Source: Protonemura montana (lineage: Eukaryota > Arthropoda > Insecta > Plecoptera > Nemouridae). Taken from it: 64,000 nt of DNA. The DNA lies in NCBI GenBank assembly GCA_947568835.1, contig OX387610.1, forward strand, positions 1 through 64,000. Reading direction: 5' to 3'. Positions 45,441 to 57,398 of this stretch are shown here, one piece after another; positions within the stretch are counted from its first letter, which is position 1; the number at the start of each line of letters is the position of its first letter. The position numbers and the translations under genes were made by a program. The notes under the pieces are model-generated. The model did not search any database and was not told where the DNA came from. It saw nothing but the letters and a program-made list of their open reading frames with translations.

Positions 45441-47690
45441 TTCCTAGAGGTCGAAGGGATAAGAATAAAACCAAGCTGCGCTGGGTCACCGTATTGCATG
45501 GGTGACTATCATACACATGACCAATTCTGTTCGGGAGAGAGGTTAGAGGGATGAAAGTTAAGCAACACTGAGCTGGGTCAGGTATTGGATAGGTGACCAT
45601 CATACACATGACCAATTACGTTCGGCAGAGGTTGGAGGGCTGCAAGTTAAGCTACACTACGCTGGGTCAGGTATTGGATGGGTAACCGTCAGACCAGTTC
45701 TGTACGGGAGAGGTTGGCAGAATGAAAGTTAATCAACCCTGCGCTAGGTCATGTTTTGAATGGATAACCATCATACACATGACCATTTCTTTTAGGGAGA
45801 GAGGTTAGTTGGAGGGCTGAAAGTCAAGAAACACTGCGCTGCGTCAGGGATAGGATGGGTGACCATCATACACATGTCCAGTCTTATTTGGGAGAGGTTG
45901 GAGGAATGAAAGTTAAGCAACACTGCGCTGGGTCAGGTGTTGGATGGGTAACCGCCAGACCAGTTCTATACGGGAGAGAGGTTGGAGAGATGAAAGTTAA
46001 GCAACACTGCGCTGGGTCAGGTATTGGATAGGTGACCATCATACACATGACCAATTCCGTTCGGGAGAGGTTGGAGGGCTGCAAGTCAAGCAACACTACG
46101 CTGGGTCAGGTATTGGATGGGTGACTATCAAACAAATGACCAGTTTTATTTGGGAGAGAGGTTGGAGGGATGAGAGTAAAGCAACACTGTTCTGGGTCAG
46201 GTATTGGATAGAAAACCATTATACACATAACTAGTTCTGTTCGGGAGAGAGGTTGAAGGGTGAAAGTTAAGCAGCACTGCGCTGGGTCAGGTATTGGATG
46301 GGTGACTATCAAACACATGACCAGTTTTGTTTGGGAGAGAGGTTGGAGGGATGCAAGTTAAGCAACACTACGCTGGGTCAAGTATTGGATGGGTAACCGC
46401 CAGACCGGTTCTGTACGGGAGAGAGGTTGGAGGGTTGAAAGTAAAGCAACACTGCGCTGAGTCGGGTATTGGATGGGTGACTATCATACACATGATAGGT
46501 TCAATTCGGGAGAGAGGTTGGAGGGATGCAAATTAAGCAACACTGCGCAGAGTCGGGAATTGGATGGGTGACCATCACACAAATGACCAGTTCTGTTAGG
46601 GAGAGAGGTTGGAGGGATGCAAGTAAGGCAACACTACGCTGGGTCAAGTATTGAATGGGTAACCACCAGACCGGTTCTGTACGGGAGAGAGTTTGGAGGG
46701 TTTAGAGTAAAGCAACACTGCGCTGAGTCAGGTATTGGATGGGTGACCATCACACATACCATCAGCTCTATTCGGGAGAGACGTTGGAGGGATGCAAGTT
46801 GAGCAACACTACGCTGGGTCAGGTGTTTGATGGGTAACCGCCAGACCAGGTTTATACGGGAGGGAGGTTGGAGGGATGAGAGTTAAGCAACACTGCGCTG
46901 GGTCAGGTAATGGATGGATGACTATCATACACATCAGCAATTCTGTCCGGAGGAGAGGTTGGAGGGATGAAAGTAAAGCAACACTCTTCTGGGTCAGGTT
47001 TTGAATGAATGACCATCATACACATGACCATTTCTTTTAGGGAGAGAGGTTAGTTGGAGGGATGAAAGTCAAGGAACACTGCGCATGGTCAGGTATTGGA
47101 TTGGTAAGCGCCAGACCAGTTCTGTACGGGAGAGAGGTTGGAGGGATGAAAGTAAAGCAACACTGCGCTGGGTCAGGTTTAGGATGGGTGACAATCATAC
47201 ACATGTCCAGTCCTATTTAGGAGAGGTTGGAGGGATGCAAGTTAGGCAACACTACGCTGGGTCAGGTATTGGATGGGTAACCGCCTGACCAGTTCTGTAC
47301 GGGAGAGAGGTTGGAGGGATGCATGTTAAGCAACATTCCGCTGAGTCAGGCATTGGATGGGTACCTGCTAGACCAGTTCTGTACGGGAGAAAGGTTGGAG
47401 GGATGAAAGTAAACCAACACTGCGCTGGATTAGATAATGGATGGGTGACCATCATACACATGAATAGTTATTTTCGGGAGAGAGGTTGGAGGGATGCAAG
47501 CTAAGCAACACTGTACAGAGTCGGGTATTGAATAGGTACACATCATTCACATGACCAGTTCATTTTGGGAGATAGGTTGGAGGGATGAAAGTAAGGCAAC
47601 ACTGCGCAGGGTCAGGTATTGGATAGGTAACCGCTAGACCAGTTCTGAACGGGAGAGAGGTTGGAGGGATAAAAGTAAAGCAACACTGGC
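45441..47690 (+). repeat. 5S-rRNA-derived satellite array 4 (~25 units)
   Basis: Nearly the same as array 1 at a constant offset of about 26,518 bp, then shorter by ~266 bp (three units) near its end. It ends at the CGTCGTGTGGGG junction. Confidence 0.9.
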
Positions 47691-48130
47691 GTCGTGTGGG
47701 GCATGAAATGAGTGTATAAAGTATTTGCACGTACCTCGTCTTCAAGCAGCTGGCAGCGACACCAACTGTTGATATCTTCCCCTAACACAGGGGGTGTTAG
47801 CTACGCTCCCAGCTGTCTGGTTATCACCAACACCCCCCCTCCGCCTCGCTCCTTCAGCAGCGTCACGTGGCTGCCATTGTTGACTCCCCTGCATCCTGCG
47901 TCCAGCGTCCTGCGTCCAGCGGCCAGCAATTACGGCACTTGAAACTTTCACGGAGCACTTTGTCCGACTCTTTCCCCGAGTCCCTGCAAGAAAAAACAAA
48001 CAATATTAGCTGATGTTGTAAATTAGGCGCTTGAAAATACCTCTAATTGTCTCAGATGCAGAGAAAAGCTGCCGACTCACTCAGTGTGGTCCTACGAGGG
48101 GGAGGATGCGGGATAAAGACTTAAACTAAC
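47691..48130. repeat. Module A, copy 5 (long type)
   Basis: Same organisation as copies 2 and 4, with GTGTATAAAG near 47,714 and a collapsed 12-bp minisatellite. Confidence 0.85.
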
Positions 48131-48966
48131 CCAAAATCTGCTTACAAACAAAACCTATTAACTCCACAAACAAAATAAGTACCTAGATTCTGAAGTCCCT
48201 TCCTAGCTTTGTAGCTAGAATAAAAATATAAATGATAATTGAGTACGATAGCGTCTATATAGCGGTGCGTCATGTCGAGCTGGCGTCGTGGCGGCTCACA
48301 ACTCAGGGGCAGTGTCCTTCAATACGCAGTCTGATGATCGGCGACTCACGTCCACTTGGTCTTGCGATGTTTGACTGTTACGTCTCCCTTCTTGCGTCCG
48401 CTCGGTTCACCGGCCTCGAGCAGTTTCTCCTGACACGTCTTGTCGCGTTCCCGACCTCGGGCTGACTCCCTGCTCCTTCGTTGGTCTTCCTCGCGCGTTC
48501 CTCAAGCTCCCCCTCCGGATTACACAACTCGTGACTCAGTCGACCAATCATTGGCTCGCATTTAGTTTGTGACCATATTTGGAGATGTTCGTCCACAGGG
48601 ATACCCCAGGTCGCTACTAGCCACCGTACTCAAATATTCCTCTACTTTACATTTAATATGCATTGCAAATAATTGGGAGAGTCAGTTTGGAACGGATAGT
48701 AGGACCAGAACCGCACTGCGAGCGTCAGCACATTCCGCTGATAAATAGTCATTCACTATCAACCATGGGGCAATTTGCAAACAGAGGCAAGAACGCTGGC
48801 GCCCCAACGGAGACTTATCAGAGATATTTCACAGACGCACGTGGCTAGAAGCCTGTGACCCAATATGTGCATTTCACAATGTAAACAAATGACACATCCA
48901 TGCAAATGTTGGTACCAATAAGATCTGATAGCAGCAATTCATGGATCATGTTCATCAAGTGTCAAA
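48131..48966. repeat. GC-rich conserved spacer, copy 3
   Basis: Almost unchanged from 37,641-38,476. No gene recognised. Confidence 0.6.
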
Positions 48967-49292
48967 TGATCCAGCCAGCTGATCTCAAATAACCTGGATA
49001 GAGCATAGGATCCAGCCAGCTGATATCAAATAACCTGGATAGAGCATAGGATCCAGTCAGCTGATCTCAAATAACATGGATAGAGCATAGGATCCAGCCA
49101 TCTGATCTCAAATAACCTGGATAGAGCATAGGATCCAGCCAGCTGATCTCAAATATCCTAGATAGAACATAGCATCCACCCAGCTGAACTCAAATAACCT
49201 GGATAGAGCATAGGATACAACCAGCTGATCTCAAATAACATGGATAGAGCAAAGGATCCAGCCAGCTGATCTCAAATAACCTGGATAGAGCA
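48967..49292. repeat. 41-bp minisatellite (module B), truncated copy 5
   Basis: About eight units, then an abrupt stop mid-unit at GAGCATAAG, where unrelated sequence begins. This is the right breakpoint of the continuous macro-repeat domain. Confidence 0.95.
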
Positions 49293-50159
49293 TAAGCGCC
49301 ATGTGGACATGATTATTCAACCATCCGTTCCATGAGGAATAAGGAAAGCGTTTCCAGCTCTGCCTCTGAGTCGGCAAATTGCAAAGGACTGTCTGTTCCT
49401 TTACTACCGCGCTTGCCGCCCTACCGCACTTGCAAATAGTTGTTGTCCAAAACACAACAAAGCGTTCAGGGTGCCCGTGAAACCTTTTTCTCACCGAAAT
49501 CTATCGATGACTAGTTTATTGTACCCGTCCCTTCGCTTTCATCCCGCCAGATAAAAGCTTGATCGCAGCCGACGGGATGGGAGGCCGTGGGGTCAAAATC
49601 CGGTGGGTGTTTGCGACAACACTAGCTAATTGCTTAGGTTTCGCGGCGGTGGCTGAACCGGGGCCCCGTTTGTGTCGGTGTCGCGAGGCCCGAATGACAG
49701 GCGTACAATGTTATTCCGTAAGTCTACAAAAGTGTTCTTAGAAATTTTCCCAAAATTCTGTTTGGAACCCTGATTTGTGGGTTTAAGCACGAAAATCAAA
49801 TTTAAAAAATCCAGCCGGCTGGGGCCCCAGGGGCCCCGGCCGGATGAAGGCCCCGGCGGCATTTGCCGCCTGGCTGCCCTGGCCAGTCCGACACTGGACA
49901 TGAGTCTTAAAACCATAATGTGTGTGTGTTTGTTTGTTCGCGCTTCAGCGGCCAAACGCTTGCGTTGCTTTGAACCGAATTTGCAGAGCACATTTTTATG
50001 TTCTCAACTTCGACCCCCCATGCGTTTTTTCAGAATAATCGGTCAAATAGTTATGATAAAATAAGCACATTTTTAGATTTTGAATACACTTTTCGGAGTA
50101 CATATTATTTTGTTCGTCTCACATGCTTATTTCAGTAATTTCTGTCCCGTCTTCTAATT
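49293..50159. other. Unrelated sequence with a GC-rich palindromic patch
   Basis: No gene recognised. A GC-rich patch at 49,810-49,880 has repeated GGGGCCCC motifs and a GGCGGCATTTGCCGCC hairpin; a related GGGGCCCC occurs near 49,660. The open frames across it are compositional and show no family motif. Confidence 0.4.
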
Positions 50160-50410
50160 GTCCATATATTTCCTCCCCTATACAGTATAATATGCAGTCC
50201 CTTGGATCTCAATGCTCTAAATCTATCATCCTTACTCAACCTGTAGCCACATCGATGTGTATAATTGAATTTGTTATTGATTTTTTTTTTTATTAGAACA
50301 CGTGTGAGACTGAAATATTTGCGTTCTCGTCATGTGGAGAAAGCCCAAATTTCCCGACACGGAAAAAAAATAGTGCAACTGCTCGCAAACATTACCCGTA
50401 CTTCGTTGGT
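50160..50410 (+). repeat. Left arm of an old inverted repeat pair
   Basis: Landmarks AGAACACGTGTGAGACTGAA, GCCCAAATTTCCCGACAC and CTCGCAAACATTACCCG reappear inverted at 51,915-52,175 with substitutions and small indels. Confidence 0.75.
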
Positions 50411-51914
50411 GCCCATACGAATAATGTCCTTGTTGACAAGACCCATGTCGTCCTTCGGGGTCTTTTCCGACTTAAACTGAGTCAAAACGAAGCTTTTCTG
50501 CTGGCTTCTAAGAGAAAAATCCAAGACGGGATTAAATCTTATTTGCTGATAGAAAAAAGACAAATAGCTGTCTAAATAAAGGGATGCGCCTGAGGTGCAG
50601 AACAGTCTTGGCGCGATTTATGAAAAAAATTCGCTAATTTCACAATCTTTGAGTGGATTTAGTGTCGTTTGCAAAATAACCTCGTCAGCTTTGCTCCCTG
50701 ACCGGGGCAAAGGTTTGGCCCGTTGCGCTCGTGGGAGTAAGTCATGCATGGTTTGATACGCACTTGAATCCGATATTCAAATCCATCTCGATATAAATCT
50801 TCAAAGTCGCCGGGTAAGCACGCACGAGTCACGTTAAGGGAAATTACAATTTGGGTGTTGATGTCAGATTTGTCAACATGTGTGGAGTCAGGCGTGAGAG
50901 TGATCGACTTCTAGAGGACTCTGAGTGGATGGCGAAAGGTGGATTATTACAACTACATGGATATTTGCTGTGAATTGAGTTGCGTATTGCGCGAATGAGT
51001 GGCATAAAAAAATCCATGTAAGCAAACGTAATCTCACGCAGTTCTTGATTAACGCCCGGCGTCGCTTAGGGCATCTTGTAACGTTCCCGCCACTTTGTGC
51101 GGTTAGTAACCTGTCCCTCCACCGGGGCAGGTAGGTAGGGACAGAGACGATCCGAAAGGGCTGCGACCCCAAGGAGAGGCAGTTGACTTCGGTCCTCCGA
51201 ATGTACCACCGGTCCGCCGGATTAACATCTCTTTGAATAAATCATTGTTTTCATCCTATCTCTTGGCTTCGTTCTTTATTGTGATAAGCGAAACCTTACA
51301 ATCTCAAAGGGCACATCGACACCGTCACTACAAAATCAGTTCCTTGGATCGCAATTTTGGTTACTACCTCAGTCTTGTTCTGTCATTTTCCTGGTCACAT
51401 AGTGCCTTTTTGTAATAACAACATTCAGAATACCTAGTATGTATCATATACATTCGCTGTTTTGTCGGCTTTCGGCACTCGACTCAAAGGCTAGCGGCTT
51501 AGAGAGATGTGGAAATTTGAACTAGCTTTAAACAGTAACTGAGAGTGCCGTCCCAAGAATTGTAGTCCAAAGTTTGGGTAGGGATGGTCATAAATGTACT
51601 GTAAGAAGAGGTCACTTTTGCTGAGATATAGTAAATTCAGGATAGGAATCGCCAATGACAGAAACACTGTCTTGCAAAATTCACCCATAAGGGCCAATGA
51701 TTTCATCCTAATATGTATACGTCCTCTTCGGGTAAGTGACACCCTAGTTACACAAAGTATTTTTGCCGACAATAAACCACAACTATCAACCAATGATTCC
51801 ACTATTTACTTATAAAAAACAAGAAGAGCTACCCCCCCCCCCCCCCCACCCCACACACAAAAGAAGATCGTCAAGCGTCCACCCACCTTTTTTTTTTTTT
51901 AGAAATTAACCACT
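50411..51914. other. Interior between inverted arms
   Basis: About 1.5 kb. No protein family is recognised in the open frames (for example 50,888-51,172 minus and 51,491-51,802 minus). A 16-base C run lies at 51,832-51,847. It may be the interior of a foldback element or simply DNA between two opposed repeat copies. Confidence 0.35.
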
Positions 51915-52175
51915 GCGGGTAATGTTTGCGAGCAGTTGGATTATTCATTCTTTCATCGTGTCGGGAAATTTGGGCTTTCCCCACATGACGAGAACGCAAA
52001 TATTTCATTCTCACACGTGTTCTGAGACAGCTAAAAAATAGCGATATCAAACTCAATTTTCAGTGATATTCACATCGAAGTGACCACAGATTGAGAAAGT
52101 ATGATAGATTTAAGAACCAAAGGACTGCTTACTATACCTTATATGGGAGGAAATCGAACAAGATACCTTGCGCTA
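51915..52175 (-). repeat. Right arm of the old inverted repeat pair
   Basis: Contains CGGGTAATGTTTGCGAGCAG, GTGTCGGGAAATTTGGGC and TCTCACACGTGTTCTGAG, the inverted counterparts of the left arm. Divergence of the arms implies age. Confidence 0.75.
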
Positions 52176-52512
52176 AATTTGATTGAGAATAACTTTAACT
52201 GGGATTATTATTATATACACCCGCATTATAAAAGTATAATCTAATATATTCTTTCTTATCACATTTTCTGGAAGTGCACGTCAGGCAAATTTCCAGTGTT
52301 ATTGGGACTTTCTTTTATCACGGCCAAACTATCGCTGCATACCGGAAAACTTGAAGCAGTAGGCACGAAAAAACTACTGATATTAGGAATTTTCTTCACT
52401 GTCTTGTTATTGTCACATTTACTACGCCTTTCTTGCGCCCCGCGATGGCCCCGTGGTGACTGCCGTAAGCCACCTAAAAGCATTTTTTCCCATGATTGAG
52501 AAAAATTAGCTA

Positions 52513-55500
52513 TAGTCTAGGAATATCGAGCGGCTATCTCTTCAAATAGAAAAGTTAGGATATTCGGTGTTATATAAAGCTGAAATTTTGATATTATGTG
52601 CATAACACCATGACACAACTATTGTCACAAACCCGGACAAAAAATTTTCATCGGAAGACATTCAAAAAAATTACCAAAGTCAAAATTTCTTAAAAAATGA
52701 AAATTTCTTAAAAGTTGAATAAGTATGTCATTTTTTAATTTATAAACGTCTAGTTTCCGCAGAAGCCTAGGCATTAATACGTTATATCGATGCCGTTTTT
52801 AAAAAACATCAAAAAGTTTTTTCTAACCTATGATATGAGCCAAAAAGTAGCTAAAAAAACGCAAAAAAAATATATACCACTTTTCACTTACTGCCACGGA
52901 ACTAAATATTGGCCAAATGTTATAAAACGAGTTTGTGAAGATAGCTCAAATCATTGTCTACAAGACTGCAGATCTAACTTTTTGAACACGTCAAGTTCAC
53001 AACTGAGATTTTTGCTTTTCCCTACGAGAGGTAACTCTTGGCGCGCTGCCAAGCGCCGATAAGCCGTGCGGCATGCTATTGCTTGGAACGCTCTTGATAC
53101 ATCCATGCGTGCGTACATCATTGAAGCGTTTCTTCGTCGGCATTGTCGATCATGTCACTATAGGCATTGTAGCATTCCCTATCACACCTGCATACGTCGA
53201 TGCATCCAATTCCATTGCTATTGCACGTGCAAGTGGGGTTTATGCTGCAGGATTTCTTGGACTTGACTGAAATTTTGCAACGTTTCCATGGCTGTTAGAC
53301 CCTCGAAATATACAGGTAAGACAAACTTTCTGCCCAGGCTCTGACACCAGCCACTGTCTTCGGGACCTATCACCACAAATAATAAAAAAAATAATAAGAA
53401 GAAGAAAAATAGAGACGACATTTAAATTCTAGTTCAAAAACCTCTGATAGCTTTGAATATTACTTTGGCAAACTTAAGCCACATTTTTGGAAATTGCACG
53501 TGCGAGTTTACCTAAGTGCTACATTGCCATGCAGCTCGTCGAAGGTGCTGATGAAATGCCCCTTCGCTCGGGAGTATTTTGGCAATTGAGATAGGTCGCG
53601 ACACTGCTATCTTAAAACGCAGCGCATTTAGCGAGTAATTATACTGTCGGAATTTCTTGTTTGTATCGTACAATTTAACCACCAAACTTCGAGCAGTGCT
53701 GACCTTTTCCAAAATGTCTGAAAAATTGGCCAAAAGTGACAACTCGTCTCGGGTCATTTTATTCAGTTGACGCCAGATCCTGTTTTTACCGATTCCGAAA
53801 AACGTTTAAAACAGTGTCACAGCCGGACAGTGCATGGGGCTGCAGGTAAAGCGATGCTTATTGGGAGCCCAATTTTCAATGCAATTTCGTGTACAGGAAT
53901 GAACCGATGTGCATCGGTGCTTTTCCCGACTGATCCCGTTTTTGCTGATATAACAGCTCAATAGAAAGAAAATCTGAGCACATGATGCCTGGGAGGTTTC
54001 CTGTGCAATAGTGGAATGAGATGGTTTGGTCTTTGCTGTTGCTAATTAGTTTATTGTGTATTAAATACTTGTAGGTGACACGAACTTGCCACTTTAGTGT
54101 CTACACCCTCAGCAATGAGGAATTCCCTGTATTTTTCGCAAACGTTGGGAATTGGTATAATTTTCCATCTCCTCATTTTATCCGAAATAAACGCTTGTGT
54201 GTTGACAGCAGCGCGATCGTATTGTGAGACGGTTTGGACCTTTTTACATGCCTCTATGCTGTTAGCACTCAGATATTTCGACAAACAATCTGCATGGTAG
54301 CTGGCGTTTACCTCAAAGAGGGAACCGAATGTCATTCGATTTAAAATTACCTCGTCATTTCTCTCTTTGGTTGCTTTCAATACATTTTCCCTAAGAGACT
54401 CCGGATTCATGTCAACGAGAGAAACTTTACGTCCTGTCTTGTTTGTATCTCTTAATTGATGGATAATGAAACGGTATATGCTCCAGTCAAACTCTGGCAT
54501 TGTTGAACGCAATACCCGTTTGTTTGGGGGTGGTGTTTCACCTCTGTTTAAGTTAGGGGACTCGAGCCTACGTTTTTTGCCATGTCAATATTTTTTTTGT
54601 TGGTGTACTGCTCTCTGCAACTTCCTTGCCTTGATATTTGCAAGGAAAAATTTGATACCCTTTCTTGCTTGCTTGATTTATTGTTCTTGCAATATCATTG
54701 TCTTTTGCTTATTAGACCCTTTTCTGTTATATTAGGAACATTCTCGCTGGTTAGGAACGCTAACTGAAAAAAATTTCCAATACCTGTGGTGGAAATTATT
54801 TTTCTAGATTCTGTTGTGGAGGGTTCGCAGCTATCTCCTGTTTTCTCTGCTAAGTGAAAATAGTGAATAAAATTAACTGTCATGTTAACATGGATCTAGT
54901 ATGAGGAAGCATGCATTACTACATACCCATACGTATTGCTAGTTATTCCGTTTTGTAGGCGATCTTTTCACTTGCACAAATAAACAAAATCATTGCTGAG
55001 TAACTAGTGAATTAGTGAGTAAACAAGTGAGTTTACGCGCATGTTATTTATCTTCATGCCATTTGCATTCCATATATTTGGGAGAATTTTCAGAAATTAT
55101 CAATAATATTCGTCGTCCTGCTTTGAAAGTGAGTAGGAAACTAACTGGCAAGCCAGCAAACTAACCCTGCAAGCCATCGAAACCCATGTCAAGTGGATAT
55201 ACCTCGACAAATCTGTTCGCAGTCTTATTGAAAATCATTATCTCGGATTCTGTAGATCCTCAAACCTCTGCACGTGGTTAAAACAGAGTAAGGTATGGTT
55301 GATATAAACGAATATATAACTTTTTTTTTATGTAAAAATCAAGAAACAGACCAAATTTACAGACAAAAAACAAAAAGCCTCCAATTTTAGGTAAATAATA
55401 TGAAATCAAGTGCGGACCTAACGTAGTATCAATGAGCCTGCGCACTCAACGCTAGTATGCCATTCAAAGCAAACTACGCATGCTATTTACCAGCCAGCCG

Positions 55501-56048
55501 CACGGCTTATCGGCGCTTGGCAGCGCGCCAAGAGTTACCTCTCGTAGGGAAAAGCAAAAATCTCAGTTGTGAACTTGACGTGTTCAAAAAGTTAGATCTG
55601 CAGTCTTGTAGACAATGAATTGAGCTATCTTTACAAACTCGTTTTATAACATTCGGCCAATATTTAGTCCCGAGCAATTAAGTGAAAAGTGGTATATATT
55701 TTTTTTTGCGTTTTTTTTAGCTACTTTTTGGCTCATGTCATAGGTTAGTAAAAACTTTTTGATGTTTTTTAAAAACGGTATCGATATAACGTATTAATGC
55801 CTAGGCTTCTGCGGAAACTAGACGTTTATAAATTCAAAAATGACATGCTTATTAAACTTTTAAGTAATTTTCATTTTTTAAGAAATTTTGACTTTGATAA
55901 TTTTTTTGAATGTCTTCCGATGAAAATTTTTTGTCCGGGTTTGTGACAATAGTTGTGTCATGGTGTTATGCACATAATATCAAAATTTCAGCTTTATATA
56001 ACACCGAATACGGACACGCCCCTTTTTGCCGTCGATATTCCTAGACTA
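52513..56048. mobile_element. 3.5-kb DNA element with ~555-bp terminal inverted repeats
   Basis: The left arm 52,513-53,072 and right arm 55,497-56,048 are inverted copies of each other with scattered differences. The outer end is TAGTCTAGGAATATCGA and the inner end GCCGATAAGCCGTGCGGC. The flanking triplet CTA occurs on both sides (52,510-52,512 and 56,049-56,051), a possible 3-bp target duplication. The left arm has a local difference near CGGCTATCTCTTCAAATAG against CACGCCCCTTTTTGCCG on the right. The interior carries minus-strand pieces of an unclassified protein gene. The superfamily is not clear. Confidence 0.8.
53512..54512 (-). pseudogene. Broken gene for an unclassified transposon-associated protein
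   Basis: Two minus-strand frames look like parts of one gene. Upstream, 54,512-54,051 encodes ~153 residues with a YHADC motif (~residues 72-76, in the pattern Tyr-His-x-x-Cys) and a Lys/Arg-rich approach to it. Downstream, 53,757-53,512 encodes ~81 residues ending in LPSEGAFHQHLRRAAWQC. Both halves resemble, from memory, a multi-copy family of uncharacterised invertebrate proteins with a YHxxC segment and a C-terminal LPxT-A-xxH-R-xxxQ stretch. The ~290 bp between are out of frame and too short for the usual central part. It is probably internally deleted and inactive; the function is unknown. Confidence 0.45.
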
Positions 56049-56160
56049 CTACCCATACCCGCAGAAATAACGCAAATTCGGTCAAATGCACCGATGAAGA
56101 GTTTGGCAGTAGCGTAGAATGTGTAGCCTACGCCAGGGACCCGAACCGAAATGATTAAAG

Positions 56161-56360
56161 GTTCTGGTTCCGGTTCCGGTTCCTAATTTTTTCAAATTAG
56201 GGTTCTGGTTCTGGTTCCGGTTTTACGTTTTTAAAGGTTCCGGTTTCGGTTCCGGTTCCATATTGTGAAGAGGGGTTCCGGTTCCGGTTCCGGTTCCTAA
56301 TTTTCTCAAATAAGGGTTCTGATTCCGGCTTTAAGTTTAAAAAGGTTCCGGTTCCACTTA
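56161..56360. repeat. GGTTCC-rich subterminal repeat, left
   Basis: Degenerate (GGTTCCGGTTCC)n, interrupted by TAATTTTTTCAAATTAGGG and related spacers. The matching tract lies near the right end at 57,240-57,385; both read GGTTCC on the plus strand. Confidence 0.85.
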
Positions 56361-56725
56361 ATAAATAAAGCGTTATTTTTTAAAATTTTGCTGTTGTACA
56401 GGTTCAAGTTTTAGTGGTTTTTAGTGACACTTAGTTTTGTTTTTCCATCTGCCAGGGACAGGTCTTTTTCCTCACGTTGGGTTTCAAAGCACACGAAGCC
56501 AGTTGCATAAAACATAGGGGTGTAACGAAGTCGTAATAATTTGTTTGATTCAATTTCTCAGCACCAGTAGAGTTAAAGAGTAGTAGTAGTAGTTACAGAG
56601 TATGTACGGAGTAAAAAAGGCAGGCTAGTCCATCTCTATAAGACAAAGCATGCACGACAAGGGGTTAGTTTGTTTGAGGCTTTCAAGTAAAAAATGTAAA
56701 GAAATGGATTTACGGTTACACTCTG

Positions 56726-57022
56726 ATGGGGACAGACAAAGGGTTATTTAACACTAGACATAAAATTAACTATAAACTGGATAAACCAGCATTTAAAAAT
56801 TATAAAAGGGGGCCCACCTATGCGGGTGAGCTTTATAGGGCATTGCCGGCGGATCTTCAAATCAAAAAGGACAAGAAATTCAAAATTGTGCTCAAGAATT
56901 TTCTACTTGAAAAATGTTTTTATACTGTAAAAGATTTTTTATTGTATAAGGTAGAGACGATGAAAAATTGTTTTGTAAATGTAAATATTATAGTACCTAA
57001 AAATGTTGCTATAGATACATAA
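56726..57022 (+). pseudogene. Non-LTR reverse transcriptase C-terminal fragment
   Basis: About 99 codons whose second half reads like the end of CR1/Jockey-type ORF2 proteins: an LYRALPADLQ segment, then KKFKIVLKNFLLEKCFYTVK. It is comparable to the end of the 6.2-kb element (LPGSIKCKDG, then LKDYLLKNCFYSVD) but too different to be the same family copy. Catalytic motifs are absent. It lies inside the hAT-type element, so it was either inserted there or captured. The frame is intact, but the upstream RT is gone. Confidence 0.7.
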
Positions 57023-57235
57023 GACGTATAAGTTGTTTAAAATGCCTTGTGTTTTCCCCAAACAAAATCGTGGATACAAGATGATTCAATGGATGTTTTC
57101 GGAACAAACCAGTGAAACATTTTTTTTTCGTGTGGAAAAATTAAAAACAAAAAAGTTGTAAACAAAATAAGCAAGTAATTTTAATCTGAATTTCTGAAAT
57201 CACAATATAACTTCGGAACCTTTATGGAACCTTTA

Positions 57236-57385
57236 AGGAACCGAAAAGAACCCATGATTTAATAAGGGTTCCGGTTCCGGTTCCGGTTCTTGGAAATTAA
57301 TAATAACGGTTCTGGTTCCGGTTTCGGTTCCAAGAAAATACGGGTTTTTTCGGGTTCCGGTTTCGGTTCCGGTTCCGGTTCGGGT
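57236..57385. repeat. GGTTCC-rich subterminal repeat, right
   Basis: Runs of GGTTCCGGTTCCGGTTC just inside the right terminus of the hAT-type element, preceded by a short stretch in the opposite sense (GGAACCTTTATGGAACC). Confidence 0.85.
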
Positions 57386-57398
57386 CCCTGGCCTACGC

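Larger units (their letters stand above)
56134..57390. mobile_element. 1,257-bp hAT-type element, non-autonomous, with perfect 8-bp target duplication
   Basis: The termini are CAGGGACCCGAACCG and its exact inverse CGGTTCGGGTCCCTG. They are flanked by GCCTACGC on both sides (56,126-56,133 and 57,391-57,398), a perfect 8-bp duplication. A CAGGG start with an 8-bp duplication is typical of hAT elements. Both subterminal regions are dense in GGTTCC repeats. No hAT transposase is seen; the interior contains a fragment of a non-LTR retrotransposon. Confidence 0.92.

Noticed and set aside
49626-49991. 121-codon Gly/Pro/Arg-rich minus-strand frame
   Set aside because: It follows the GGGGCCCC palindromic GC patch; both strands are open and the composition explains it.
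53066-53270. Two overlapping plus-strand frames next to the left inverted arm
   Set aside because: They overlap each other in different frames, start within the inverted repeat and show no family motif.
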